Shown here piece by piece: positions 9,213-17,936 of a stretch of DNA of 64,000 bases. How positions within the stretch are numbered: the stretch's first letter is position 1; each line of letters begins with the position of its first letter. Origin of the DNA: Ulvibacter antarcticus (GTDB lineage: Bacteria > Bacteroidota > Bacteroidia > Flavobacteriales > Flavobacteriaceae); the NCBI RefSeq assembly GCF_003688405.1, contig NZ_REFC01000012.1, positions 744,001 to 808,000 of the forward strand, in the 5' to 3' direction. Under the pieces are notes generated by a model. That model was not told the origin of the DNA and did no database searches. It saw only the letters and a program-made list of their open reading frames with translations. The translations under genes were made by a program, and so were the position numbers.

Positions 9213-9311
9213 GGATTAATAGGAATAACCAATATCTTAACCGAAGAAGTTGAACTTAAACAAACCAATGTGGGAGCCAGTCTTAATGTGGGTGGCGTAT
9301 TTGCGTTTTAG
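9213..9311 (+). pseudogene. possible remnant of an outer-membrane protein C-terminus
   Basis: A short open stretch of about 32 codons, closed by TAG at 9309-9311, has no start codon in frame. It reads as TEEVELKQTNVGASLNVGGV followed by FAF, a pattern of alternating hydrophobic residues ending in an aromatic residue, as in the last strand of an outer-membrane beta barrel. It lies in the gap before the orphan tape-measure fragment. It may be chance; I list it as weak support that this interval has lost genes. Confidence 0.25.
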
Positions 9312-9386
9312 AAGCAGAAAACTTTAGTTAGTCAAAAAAGAAGTATCTTCATTCTATCAGTTGATTATTAACTCATTTTACATATC

Positions 9387-9896
9387 ATGAACGATTCCAT
9401 ATCGATAAAAAGCGCCGGTCTAGTTTTAATTCAGAGTTTTTTCCCTATGCTCTTTGAGCGCTTAGGACTTACACAAGACAATGCTTTTATTAATAAGGAA
9501 AATCAGATGGATGCCTGTCGTTATCTACAATACCTGGCAACCACAGACGCAAATGTTGAAGAGTCTTATTTACCTTTAAATAAGGTTCTTAGTGGTTTGT
9601 CTGTTAACGATCCTGTATTTCCGGATCTTGATTTGATTCAGGCAGATAAAGATCTAATGGAAGGGCTTATTCAGGCAGCTATAGGTCATTGGACAGCAAT
9701 AGGAGAAACATCAAATCTTGGTTTTAGAGGCAATTGGCTTGTTCGCGATGGCATTTTAACAGAACTTGAGGATCGATGGGAATTAACGGTAGAAAAAAAA
9801 GCATACGACCTCCTAATCAGCAAAGCTCCTTTCGCCTTTTCAATTATAAAATTTCCATGGATGCAAAAACCGATTCATGTAAACTGGCCTTATTAA
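9387..9896 (+). CDS. orphan C-terminal segment of a contractile injection system tape measure protein
   Basis: A 169-residue protein that corresponds to the C-terminal conserved part of the CIS tape measure family. Recognisable blocks are SAGLVLIQSFFPMLFERLGL near residues 9-28, RYLQYLAT near 45-52, LPLNKVLSGL near 62-71, AAIGHWTAIGETS near 95-108, then ELTVEKKAYDLL and a closing FSIIKFPWM. Family members are usually several hundred residues long or more, and lie in gene clusters encoding sheath, baseplate and AAA+ proteins. None of these partners is present here, so this is a truncated leftover or a stand-alone derivative. It starts with ATG and has no internal stop, so it may still be expressed. 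Confidence 0.8.
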   Translation: MNDSISIKSAGLVLIQSFFPMLFERLGLTQDNAFINKENQMDACRYLQYLATTDANVEESYLPLNKVLSGLSVNDPVFPDLDLIQADKDLMEGLIQAAIGHWTAIGETSNLGFRGNWLVRDGILTELEDRWELTVEKKAYDLLISKAPFAFSIIKFPWMQKPIHVNWPY

Positions 9897-9914
9897 AAAG
9901 ATGTTTAGAATCTT

Positions 9915-10889
9915 ATGAAATGTTATAAACTTTTAATTTTTGTCTTACTGTTTTCAAGCTGCAAAGCACAGGAAACAAAGCTTATAGTTAGCAAGGAACT
10001 AATAGCAGATATCTCAGGGGCTCCCATTTATTCAAGCTTAACGGAGGAGATTAATGGTAAGATAGAATGGAAAGAAGAGTACAATTATCTAGACAGAATT
10101 GATATCTATAAAATCACCTATTTAAGTGATGATTTAAAAATAAACGGCCTCTTAGTAAAACCTAAAAAAAAGGGCAAATATCCGTGTGTTATTTATAATC
10201 GCGGTGGAAACAGAGATTTTAGCGCACTTACAATTGCTACAGGAGCAATTAGACTGGGTGCCATTGCTAAAGAAGGCTATGTGGTTATTGCAAGTCAATA
10301 CAGAGGGAATGGAGGAAGTGAAGGAAAAGAGGAGTTTGGAGGAGCCGAGGTGAATGATATTACAATTTTAACTGAAGTTTTAAAGGAAATAGAATCGGCC
10401 GACACAGATAAAATTGGAATGTATGGTTGGAGCCGTGGTGGAATGATGACCTATATCGCTTTAACCAAAACAGATAAAATTAAAGCCGCGGTTGTAGGTG
10501 GCGCCGTATCAAATCTTTATAGTATAATTGAAGACAGACCTAAAATGGAAACGGCAGTTTTAGCAGAATTAATTCCGAAGTATTCAGAAAATAAAGAGAT
10601 TGAATTAACAAAGAGATCTGCCATAAAATGGACTGATAAATTCCCTAAGAATGTTCCAATTTTAATGCTTCATGGTAACGCAGATTGGCGCGTAAAGCCT
10701 GAACAAAGTTTACAGCTGGCTTTAAAACTTGAAGAAAACAGAATACCATACAGACTTATAATATTTGAAGGAGGAGATCATGGAATTTCGGAGCATACGA
10801 AGGAAGTCACAGAACAAATAATTAAATGGTTCAATAGATTTTTGAAAAATAACGAACCCTTACCAGACATGGAGCCCCATGGAAGATAG
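9915..10889 (+). CDS. prolyl oligopeptidase-family (S9) hydrolase, secreted lipoprotein
   Basis: A 324-residue alpha/beta hydrolase with an N-terminal lipoprotein signal (hydrophobic stretch ending FSSCKAQ). The catalytic Ser sits in YGWSRGGMM, the classic GxSxGG elbow of S9 peptidases and acyl-aminoacyl peptidases; the Asp is likely in HGNADWRV and the His in GGDHGIS. YNRGGNRDF and SQYRGNGGSEG resemble the oxyanion-hole and RGxG regions. No beta-propeller domain is present, so it is the short secreted type seen often in Bacteroidota. The substrate may be a peptide or an ester. It follows the tape-measure fragment by 18 bases but shows no functional connection to it. Confidence 0.82.
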   Translation: MKCYKLLIFVLLFSSCKAQETKLIVSKELIADISGAPIYSSLTEEINGKIEWKEEYNYLDRIDIYKITYLSDDLKINGLLVKPKKKGKYPCVIYNRGGNRDFSALTIATGAIRLGAIAKEGYVVIASQYRGNGGSEGKEEFGGAEVNDITILTEVLKEIESADTDKIGMYGWSRGGMMTYIALTKTDKIKAAVVGGAVSNLYSIIEDRPKMETAVLAELIPKYSENKEIELTKRSAIKWTDKFPKNVPILMLHGNADWRVKPEQSLQLALKLEENRIPYRLIIFEGGDHGISEHTKEVTEQIIKWFNRFLKNNEPLPDMEPHGR

Positions 10890-11275
10890 CAATTACCTTG
10901 ATTGTAATTCTTGCAACTAGTTAACAGCTTGGATCACTTTTAAATTAAATGTTGATTGAAAGCTTCAACCTCATGGATTTCTGTTTATGGTCAAACCCAT
11001 TTTTCTATTTATAAATTTTCTTCAAAAGTATAGGTCTCGTTATAAATGTTCATTTCAATTTTTTGACAATAATTTTATGCTATTTTACTTTTATTTGAGA
11101 AACAGAATTTAAAAAATCCTATCGACCCTCATTATAAAGCTGACAGACTTCTAGTAGTTGAAAAATGATGGTTTGTGATTTACCTCTCCTTTAATTTAAT
11201 CATTTTCAAAAGGTTATATTGTTATTGAGATAGTTAATTTCAAATAACCTCAACATAAAAGTTTCCAGCTAAAAA
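10890..11275. other. intergenic region leading to the alginate locus
   Basis: About 390 AT-rich bases between the S9 hydrolase and the PL6 promoter. I find no open frame with codon use like the neighbours, no RNA gene and no repeat shared with other parts of the window. The right end joins the -33 box of the PL6 promoter. Confidence 0.5.
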
Positions 11276-11328
11276 TTTGCAGCTTAGAATAAAATACATA
11301 TATTTGGTAAACCAATCTGGTAAACCAA
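11276..11328 (+). promoter_or_regulatory. PL6-operon promoter with two overlapping GntR-type operators
   Basis: A Bacteroidota promoter is seen as TTTG at 11276-11279, a 19-base spacer and TATATTTG at 11299-11306. Two 12-bp palindromes overlap and follow the -7 box: TTGGTAAACCAA at 11304-11315 and CTGGTAAACCAA at 11317-11328, exactly 13 bp apart. A protein bound here would cover the -7 box and start site, so repression is the natural reading. The same arrangement recurs at 19928 and 22676. The TGGT-N-ACCA symmetry fits FadR-type GntR proteins, one of which is encoded at 27688. Confidence 0.85.
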
Positions 11329-11345
11329 TTATATTTAGCTCTGAT

Positions 11346-13664
11346 ATGACACGAAATTTTAGATCATTTTTTGCATTTATTTTGATGAGTTACTTATTAA
11401 TTTCCTGTAACACTACATCTAATAATAGCACTTTAGTTGAAACCATCATTGAATTTAATGAGGCAGTAGCAAATGCCAAACCTGGTGATGCCATAATATT
11501 AAAAAACGGAATCTGGGAAGATTCTGAGTTGTTATTTGCAGCAGAAGGAACAGATGAAAAACCAATAACACTGCGAGCAGAAACACCGGGCAAAGTTTTT
11601 ATAGAAGGAGTTTCTAGCTTAAAATTTGGCGGAAACTATTTGGTAGTTGATGGCTTGCATTTTAGAAACGGATACTCACCTACTGAGGCCGTTGTAGAAT
11701 TTAGAGTTGATGATAACAACATTGCAAATCATTGTACTTTTACCAATAGTGTAATTGAAGACTTCAATAAAATGCAACGTGATGACTCAGATCTTTGGGT
11801 GCTTTTTAGAGGAAGACACAACACCATGAGCAACTGCTACATTGAAGGAAAAACAAATAGAGGACCAACGGTAAGAGTGGACATCGCAGGAAGGGAAAGC
11901 ATTAATAACTACCACCAGATAATTAATAATCATTTTGGACCAAGACCAACGAAAGGTGGAGCTAGTGGAGAAACCATACAAATAGGTGACAGTTATACTT
12001 CAATGTCACCGAGCTATACTATGGTTGCTAATAATCTATTTGAAAAATGTAATGGTGAGGTAGAAATTATATCAAGTAAAACCAATTTCAATGAGTTTAG
12101 AAATAACGTATTTTATCAAAGTGAGGGTTCATTAGTTACCCGACACGGTAATTATGTGACCATTGATGGAAATTATTTTATTGGCGATGGTGTAAACGAA
12201 AATTACGGCGGAATACGAATCATAAATACAGGTCATACGGTAACAAACAACTATTTCTACAGCATCATAGGGAAAAATTTTAGAAGTCCGTTAGCGGTAA
12301 TGAATGGTATCCCAAAATCTCCATTAAACAGATATAATCAGGTTACAGATCTTGTGGTAGCCTATAACACCTACATAAATTGTGCTTCGCCTTGGCAATT
12401 TGGGGTAGGATCTAATATTAGTCAGAAAGATGTCTTGCCATTGTCAGAAATTCGTTCTGCAAGACCTATTCGATCTTTGGTAGCCAACAATATTATCTAT
12501 AATGAGAATGGAGACCCTTCTCCTATTATTGAGCATGATGAAGCTGATGGTGTAACTTTTAAAAGCAATGTAATAAACAATCACGGGCTTGCATTTAAAG
12601 CTTATGATGGGCTGGAAAATTTAGACTTCCAAGTACAAGAGATAGCTCCTTATATTTTCATGCCTTCAGAAACTTTAAAAATTAAAGCATATCAAGGATT
12701 TGGATTCGATGAATTTTCAAAAGATATCTTCGGAAATTCTAGAAAAAATGATACATCTATAGGTGCTAGTGTAAATCCTGCGGCAAAAGATCCAATGATT
12801 TTAGATAAAACGAAATATGGGACAAACTGGTATTCAAATGAAGTAGAAGCAAATGATCCAACAACCCATACCGTATCTAATGCTGATGAACTAAGAATAA
12901 AAATTAATGAAGCCGAAAATGGGGATATTATAAAATTGAAGGCTGGAAATTATGCTATCGAAACTTCATTACAAATTCATAAAAGACTCAACATTTTATC
13001 TGATGATAAATTAAACACTATCCTAACGTATTCGGGCGCAGAAAACACCGCACTTTTTGAATTGCATCCTAAGGGTTTTTTAAACTTGAAAAGTGTTGTC
13101 TTAAAAGGTAATAGCTCACAATATGCTTTTTCAAGTATAAACAAAAACATGTTTACTCATTTTGGGCTGACCGTTTTAGACTGTGCTATAAGTGATTTTA
13201 ACTATGCCTTAAAAGTGTACAAAGAATCATTCGCAGAACGAATCACCTTTCAAGATACGGCTATTTCAGATTGTACAAACGGCTTAGAATTATCTGAAGA
13301 AACAGATGATAAAGGAGATTATAACACAGAATATTTAACCATCAAAAATTGCGATTTTTCAAATGTTAATCGCAATGTAATCGACTATTATCGTGGCGGG
13401 TATGATGAATCTACTATTGGTGGAAATCTTTTAGTTACCAATTCGAATTTTACTAATTGCGGGGGAAAAGAAGAAACCGGGATCCTGATAAACACGCGAG
13501 GTATTATTAATGTAGCTATTTCAGAAAACACCTTTAAAGATAATCCTGTAAAATTGGTTGCATTACTTTGGGGAGCAAAAAATAACTCACATTCGAATAA
13601 TCAAATTACAAATTCGGGCGAAATTAAAGTGGAAGAGAATTTGAAACTTAAGTTGATGTACTAG
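11346..13664 (+). CDS. alginate lyase, polysaccharide lyase family 6 (chondroitinase-B-like)
   Basis: A 772-residue secreted lyase. I chose the ATG at 11346 because the longer frame from a TTG at 11277 would run through the promoter and operators. The start gives a lipoprotein signal ending LLISCNTT. Residues of about 30-480 form a right-handed beta helix of the PL6 type; the catalytic Lys is expected in IISSKTN and the Arg in VTRHGNY about 20 residues later, as in other PL6 enzymes. The C-terminal part (about 510-772) is a second beta-helical domain, as in two-domain PL6 enzymes of the AlyGC type. It cleaves alginate, often with preference for guluronate or mixed blocks. It heads a six-gene operon. 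Confidence 0.92.
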   Translation: MTRNFRSFFAFILMSYLLISCNTTSNNSTLVETIIEFNEAVANAKPGDAIILKNGIWEDSELLFAAEGTDEKPITLRAETPGKVFIEGVSSLKFGGNYLVVDGLHFRNGYSPTEAVVEFRVDDNNIANHCTFTNSVIEDFNKMQRDDSDLWVLFRGRHNTMSNCYIEGKTNRGPTVRVDIAGRESINNYHQIINNHFGPRPTKGGASGETIQIGDSYTSMSPSYTMVANNLFEKCNGEVEIISSKTNFNEFRNNVFYQSEGSLVTRHGNYVTIDGNYFIGDGVNENYGGIRIINTGHTVTNNYFYSIIGKNFRSPLAVMNGIPKSPLNRYNQVTDLVVAYNTYINCASPWQFGVGSNISQKDVLPLSEIRSARPIRSLVANNIIYNENGDPSPIIEHDEADGVTFKSNVINNHGLAFKAYDGLENLDFQVQEIAPYIFMPSETLKIKAYQGFGFDEFSKDIFGNSRKNDTSIGASVNPAAKDPMILDKTKYGTNWYSNEVEANDPTTHTVSNADELRIKINEAENGDIIKLKAGNYAIETSLQIHKRLNILSDDKLNTILTYSGAENTALFELHPKGFLNLKSVVLKGNSSQYAFSSINKNMFTHFGLTVLDCAISDFNYALKVYKESFAERITFQDTAISDCTNGLELSEETDDKGDYNTEYLTIKNCDFSNVNRNVIDYYRGGYDESTIGGNLLVTNSNFTNCGGKEETGILINTRGIINVAISENTFKDNPVKLVALLWGAKNNSHSNNQITNSGEIKVEENLKLKLMY

Positions 13665-13685
13665 TCTTTCTAAAAAGTAAGCAAA

Positions 13686-14729
13686 ATGAAAAATATAGCT
13701 TTAATAATACTAGCTCTTATTGCAATTGTTGCCTGTAAAAATAAATCGGAAACTATTTCCGAAGGAATTGTACAAACCAATGAAATTGTAAAATACCCAA
13801 GCGATGTCTTACCATTTATGGATGAATGGAAGATTTTATTAGGCGATGGTACTCATAATGACTCTTTAATAAATTATTCAAAAGAAGATTTTTTTTATAC
13901 TGAAAACGATGGTAAAACTAATTGGGTAGTATACAAAACTCCAAACTCTGGTATTACCTCCAAAAATTCGGGGAATACAAGAACAGAATTAGGACAAAAA
14001 AAGCGCTGGATACCAGAAACTGGTGGCAAACTTACCGGCAAATTAAAAGTACAACACGTTTCTACAACTGGTGATGCGAGAGTTGCTGCATCATATTCGG
14101 TGGTAGTTGGGCAAATTCACAGTGATGAAGGTCATAAAAATGAACCCCTTAAAATATTTTATAAAAAATTCCCTGGGCACACTAATGGTTCTGTTTTTTG
14201 GAATTATGAAATTAATACGGAAGGTGACAATGGAGAAAGATGGGATTATTCAACGGCCGTTTGGGGTTATGATATGTCTGTTCTAGGAACAAGCCTCGCA
14301 ACTTATCCGGAAGAGCCCAAAGATGGCATTGCCTTAGGTGAAGAATTCAGTTATGAAATAAATGTTTTTGAAGGCATCATGTATCTCACATTTTCAAGTG
14401 ATACACACGAGACTAAGACCTTTACAAAAAGCTTAATAACTTCCGACTATTCAAAAAAATCTGACATTCCGCAACAAATAGTAAGCTTATATGCTACCAT
14501 TGGTCGGGATGGCACGGAAAGAACTAATGCCTATGCCGATGAGTTACAGTTTTTTAAACAAGGTGCATACAATCAAACTAATGGTAAAAAACCAGTAGAT
14601 AATATGGTTTGGAGTACCGGATCAGAAATCTTTGGAGGTAATGTGGCGGAACAATATGCCAAAGGAAGTTATACAGAAGTTTGGTTTAAAGAAGCCACTG
14701 TTGGTTCAGGAACAGCACCGAATAATTAA
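13686..14729 (+). CDS. alginate lyase, polysaccharide lyase family 7 (first paralogue)
   Basis: A 347-residue lipoprotein (signal ending IAIVACKNK) with one PL7/alginate lyase 2 domain. The three family motifs are present: RTELGQ near residue 99 (family pattern R-S/T-E-L/V-R, here with Gly in the last place), VVGQIHS with the QIH active-site triplet, and FFKQGAYNQ near the C-terminus (family YFKxGxYxQ). It depolymerises alginate by beta-elimination, in the periplasm or at the cell surface. It lies 21 bases after the PL6 gene and has a close paralogue at 17937, from which it is separated by two metabolic and transport genes. Confidence 0.92.
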   Translation: MKNIALIILALIAIVACKNKSETISEGIVQTNEIVKYPSDVLPFMDEWKILLGDGTHNDSLINYSKEDFFYTENDGKTNWVVYKTPNSGITSKNSGNTRTELGQKKRWIPETGGKLTGKLKVQHVSTTGDARVAASYSVVVGQIHSDEGHKNEPLKIFYKKFPGHTNGSVFWNYEINTEGDNGERWDYSTAVWGYDMSVLGTSLATYPEEPKDGIALGEEFSYEINVFEGIMYLTFSSDTHETKTFTKSLITSDYSKKSDIPQQIVSLYATIGRDGTERTNAYADELQFFKQGAYNQTNGKKPVDNMVWSTGSEIFGGNVAEQYAKGSYTEVWFKEATVGSGTAPNN

Positions 14730-14741
14730 AATATTAAATCA

Positions 14742-16625
14742 TTGAAAAAAGTAATCTTCATAATAGGCGTTGCTGGATGTGGAAAAAGCACTATTGGAAA
14801 ATTACTAGCAGAAGAATTACATATTCCTTTTTTTGATGGTGATGATTTTCATTCTGAAAACAACCTTAAAAAAATGTCTGGCGGACAAGCTTTAAATGAT
14901 GAAGATAGACAAGGTTGGTTAGAAACTTTAAATGATTTGGCCAAAAAGCAATTGATTAAGAACAGTTGTGTTATTGCATGTTCAGCACTGAAACAAAAAT
15001 ACCGTATTACGTTAAGTGATACTTTAGAGAACCAAACTAAATGGGTGCATTTATCTGGAAGCTTTGAGCAGATTTTGGAAAGAATGAATAGTCGAACGGA
15101 TCATTTTATGCCCTCAGAATTATTAAAATCTCAATTTGATATTTTAGAAAAACCTAGAGAAGCGATACAAATAGATAGTAGCTTATCACCAGAAAACAGT
15201 ATTAAAATCATAAAAAAAGAATTAATGAATACCTCTGACTTTGGATTATTTGGCTTAGGTGTTATGGGAAAAAGTCTGTGTAGAAATTTAGCAAATAATG
15301 GATTTAAAATTTCAATGTATAACAGACATGTTGAAGGTGTTGAGGAAAATGTCGCTAAAAATTTTAAAGACGAATATCCTGAGTTATCCAATGCAGCTGC
15401 TTTTGACGATATTTCTGCTTTTGTAAAATCTTTGCAACAACCAAGAAAAATAATGCTGATGGTTAATGCAGGAAAAACAATAGATTTTGTATTAGAAGAT
15501 TTGCTTCCACATTTATCTAAAAATGATATAATTATAGACGGAGGAAATTCTAACTATGTAAACACCAAAGAGCGTTTTGATTATTTAAAAACTAAGGGTA
15601 TTCATTTTATAGGAACAGGAGTTTCCGGAGGAGAAGAAGGTGCTTTAAGAGGGCCTTCAATAATGCCAGGTGGAGACTTAGCGGCCTATAAAAGTGTTCA
15701 GTTATTTCTAGAAACAATTGCTGCTAAAGACCAAAATAATTTACCGTGTTGTACCTATGTTGGTCCCGAAGGAAGTGGTCATTTTATAAAAATGGTACAC
15801 AATGGTATTGAGTATGCTGAAATGCAATTGCTAGCTGAAGTATGTACCATATTAGAATCTACAGCTAAAAATCCGGATGAAATAGCCAACATTTTAGAAA
15901 CTTGGAAAGACAATGCTAATAGTTATTTACTAGAAATTACAATTGATATTCTTAGAAAAAAGGAAGGTGACGATTGGTTGGTAAAAAAAATATTAGATAA
16001 AGCTGCTAATAAAGGAACTGGAAACTGGACGACTATTGCTTCGGCAGAGCTGGGTGTTCCAAGTACTTTAATAGCTTCTGCCCTATTTGCTCGATATACT
16101 TCGTTTAATAAAGGTGAGCGACTTGCAAATAATGAAATTTATAGAAATACTAAAAAAGCAAAAGTTGATATCGCCATTGATGAGGTGCGTGAAGCATATC
16201 AATTTGCAAGAATTATAAATCATTATCAGGGTTTTAAACTCATTTATGAAGCGTCGAATGCTTATTCCTGGAATTTAAATTTAAGTGAAATTGCCAGAAT
16301 TTGGACCAGTGGCTGCATTATTAAATCCTCTTTAATGAAAGATTTAGTCGATATCCTTAAAGACACAAAAAACATATTAAACAATCCGCGATTAGTGGAA
16401 TCCATTAATCAATACAAACCATCAGTCAAAAAAGTAGTATCACAATGTGTACTCAATGACCTTACTGTGCCTTGTTTAAGTGAATCTATTCAATTTTTCA
16501 ATGGAATTACAACTGCATACTCTTCAGCAAATATAATACAAGCTCAAAGAGATTATTTTGGAGCACATACCTATCAAAGATTAGATGATGTAAAAGTAAA
16601 AAGTCATCATACAAACTGGAAATAA
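14742..16625 (+). CDS. gluconokinase / 6-phosphogluconate dehydrogenase fusion
   Basis: A 627-residue two-domain enzyme. Residues of about 1-160 are a GntK-type gluconokinase: P-loop GVAGCGKSTIG at 8-18, FFDGDDFHS, and SCVIACSALKQKYR-type core (pattern CSALKxxYR). Residues of about 165-627 are a full-length 6-phosphogluconate dehydrogenase: nucleotide loop GLGVMGKSL, IIDGGNSNY, GTGVSGGEEGAL, the catalytic GHFIKMVHNGIEY with Lys and Asn, and C-terminal YFGAHTYQR. The protein would turn gluconate into ribulose 5-phosphate with release of CO2 and NADPH or NADH. The start is a TTG, forced by the P-loop lying only eight residues further on. No stop or frameshift separates the domains. Such an enzyme is unexpected in an alginate operon, whose DEH pathway does not pass through gluconate. 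Confidence 0.92.
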   Translation: MKKVIFIIGVAGCGKSTIGKLLAEELHIPFFDGDDFHSENNLKKMSGGQALNDEDRQGWLETLNDLAKKQLIKNSCVIACSALKQKYRITLSDTLENQTKWVHLSGSFEQILERMNSRTDHFMPSELLKSQFDILEKPREAIQIDSSLSPENSIKIIKKELMNTSDFGLFGLGVMGKSLCRNLANNGFKISMYNRHVEGVEENVAKNFKDEYPELSNAAAFDDISAFVKSLQQPRKIMLMVNAGKTIDFVLEDLLPHLSKNDIIIDGGNSNYVNTKERFDYLKTKGIHFIGTGVSGGEEGALRGPSIMPGGDLAAYKSVQLFLETIAAKDQNNLPCCTYVGPEGSGHFIKMVHNGIEYAEMQLLAEVCTILESTAKNPDEIANILETWKDNANSYLLEITIDILRKKEGDDWLVKKILDKAANKGTGNWTTIASAELGVPSTLIASALFARYTSFNKGERLANNEIYRNTKKAKVDIAIDEVREAYQFARIINHYQGFKLIYEASNAYSWNLNLSEIARIWTSGCIIKSSLMKDLVDILKDTKNILNNPRLVESINQYKPSVKKVVSQCVLNDLTVPCLSESIQFFNGITTAYSSANIIQAQRDYFGAHTYQRLDDVKVKSHHTNWK

Positions 16626-16648
16626 GAACAAGCCAATAAACTAATATT

Positions 16649-17923
16649 ATGGAAGCGTCTAAGACTAATAAATCATTTCTGAAGAAAGTTATAGCGCTAA
16701 TCTTGGGTTTTGGTCCTGGTATTTTTGCAATTGGCTACACCATTGGTACAGGCAGCGTAACCTCTATGATTGTTGCAGGAAGTAAATTTAATATGCAATT
16801 ATTATGGGTGCTTTTATTAAGCTGTATTTTCTCAGGAATTTTAATGTTTGCTTATGGAAATTACGCGTTACTAACAGGTGAAACAGCACTTTTTGGGTTT
16901 AAAAAACATTTAAAATACGGGAAGGTTTTAGCGATATTAATAATTATAGGAATTACGTTTGGACAATGGAATTCACTAATGGGTATTTTAGGGATTTCAT
17001 CAAATATTATATATGAAATACTGGCAGTTAATTTTAATGGATTAGGTGCTTATAAATATGAAACCGTTCTAATAATTGCAATTGTAATAATTATTACTTT
17101 TTACTTACTAATGCTAGTCGGTAAGTACACTTTTTTTGAAAAGATACTCGTCATATTTGTAACCCTAATGGGTTTCTCGTTTATATTGTCATTATGCTTT
17201 GTGCAGCCACTTCCTTTAGATGTTGTAAAAGGATTAATACCAACGATACCTGATGTTCCGGGTGGTAAAATGTTAGTTGCCGCATTTGTTGGCACCACTA
17301 TGGCTTCGGCTACTTTTCTATCACGACCCTTATTTGTAAAAGGAAAAGGATGGACTATCAAAAATTTAAAGCAACAAAAAAGAGACTCCATTACTGCTGC
17401 CATTCTAATTTTTGTAATTAGTGGAGTTATTATGGCAGTAGCCGCTGGCGCTTTGTTTTATCAAGGTAAGGAGGTGACTCAAGTACTTGATATGGCAAAT
17501 ACTTTAGAGCCGGTAGCTGGTAAATGGGCTGTTACTATTTTCTTTTTTGGAGCATTAAGCGCAGGCTTATCATCAATATTTCCTTGTTTATTAATAGCGC
17601 CGTTACTGGTTGCTGATTATCAATCGGGAACCTTAGACACCAATTCTCGTCAGTTTAGAATTATCACTGCAATTGCATGTCTGGTGGCTTTAATTGGCCC
17701 TGCCTTTGGAGCAAATCCTATTGAAGTCCAAATTCTATCCCAAGTTTTTAATGTGTTTGTGCTTCCAGTTGTAGTACTAGGTATTATTCTTATGCTAAGC
17801 AGTAAAAAAGTAATGAAAGATTATACCACTAGCGTAGGTGTTTATATGGGCTTGTATGCTGCGCTTTTCTTTTCATTAGTGATTTCATACAATGGTATAG
17901 TAGCACTTCTGGAATATTTCTGA
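16649..17923 (+). CDS. NRAMP-superfamily membrane transporter lacking the metal-binding motifs
   Basis: A 424-residue membrane protein with about 11 helices and the fold signature of NRAMP/MntH proteins: FGPGIFAIGYTIGTGSV in TM1 and GTTMASATFLSRPLF in TM6. In metal-transporting NRAMPs these places read DPGN and MPHxxxxHS; here the TM1 Asp and Asn and the TM6 Met are gone, so ordinary Mn or Fe transport is doubtful. Its place between the gluconokinase/dehydrogenase fusion and a PL7 lyase, under the alginate promoter, suggests a sugar acid, its counter-ion or Mg as substrate. That is inference; the family call itself is sound. Confidence 0.78.
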   Translation: MEASKTNKSFLKKVIALILGFGPGIFAIGYTIGTGSVTSMIVAGSKFNMQLLWVLLLSCIFSGILMFAYGNYALLTGETALFGFKKHLKYGKVLAILIIIGITFGQWNSLMGILGISSNIIYEILAVNFNGLGAYKYETVLIIAIVIIITFYLLMLVGKYTFFEKILVIFVTLMGFSFILSLCFVQPLPLDVVKGLIPTIPDVPGGKMLVAAFVGTTMASATFLSRPLFVKGKGWTIKNLKQQKRDSITAAILIFVISGVIMAVAAGALFYQGKEVTQVLDMANTLEPVAGKWAVTIFFFGALSAGLSSIFPCLLIAPLLVADYQSGTLDTNSRQFRIITAIACLVALIGPAFGANPIEVQILSQVFNVFVLPVVVLGIILMLSSKKVMKDYTTSVGVYMGLYAALFFSLVISYNGIVALLEYF

Positions 17924-17936
17924 TAACTAATTAAAG

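Noticed and set aside
11277-11345. TTG start that would extend the PL6 lyase by 23 residues
   Set aside because: The extension is encoded by the promoter and operators; the ATG at 11346 gives a normal lipoprotein signal.
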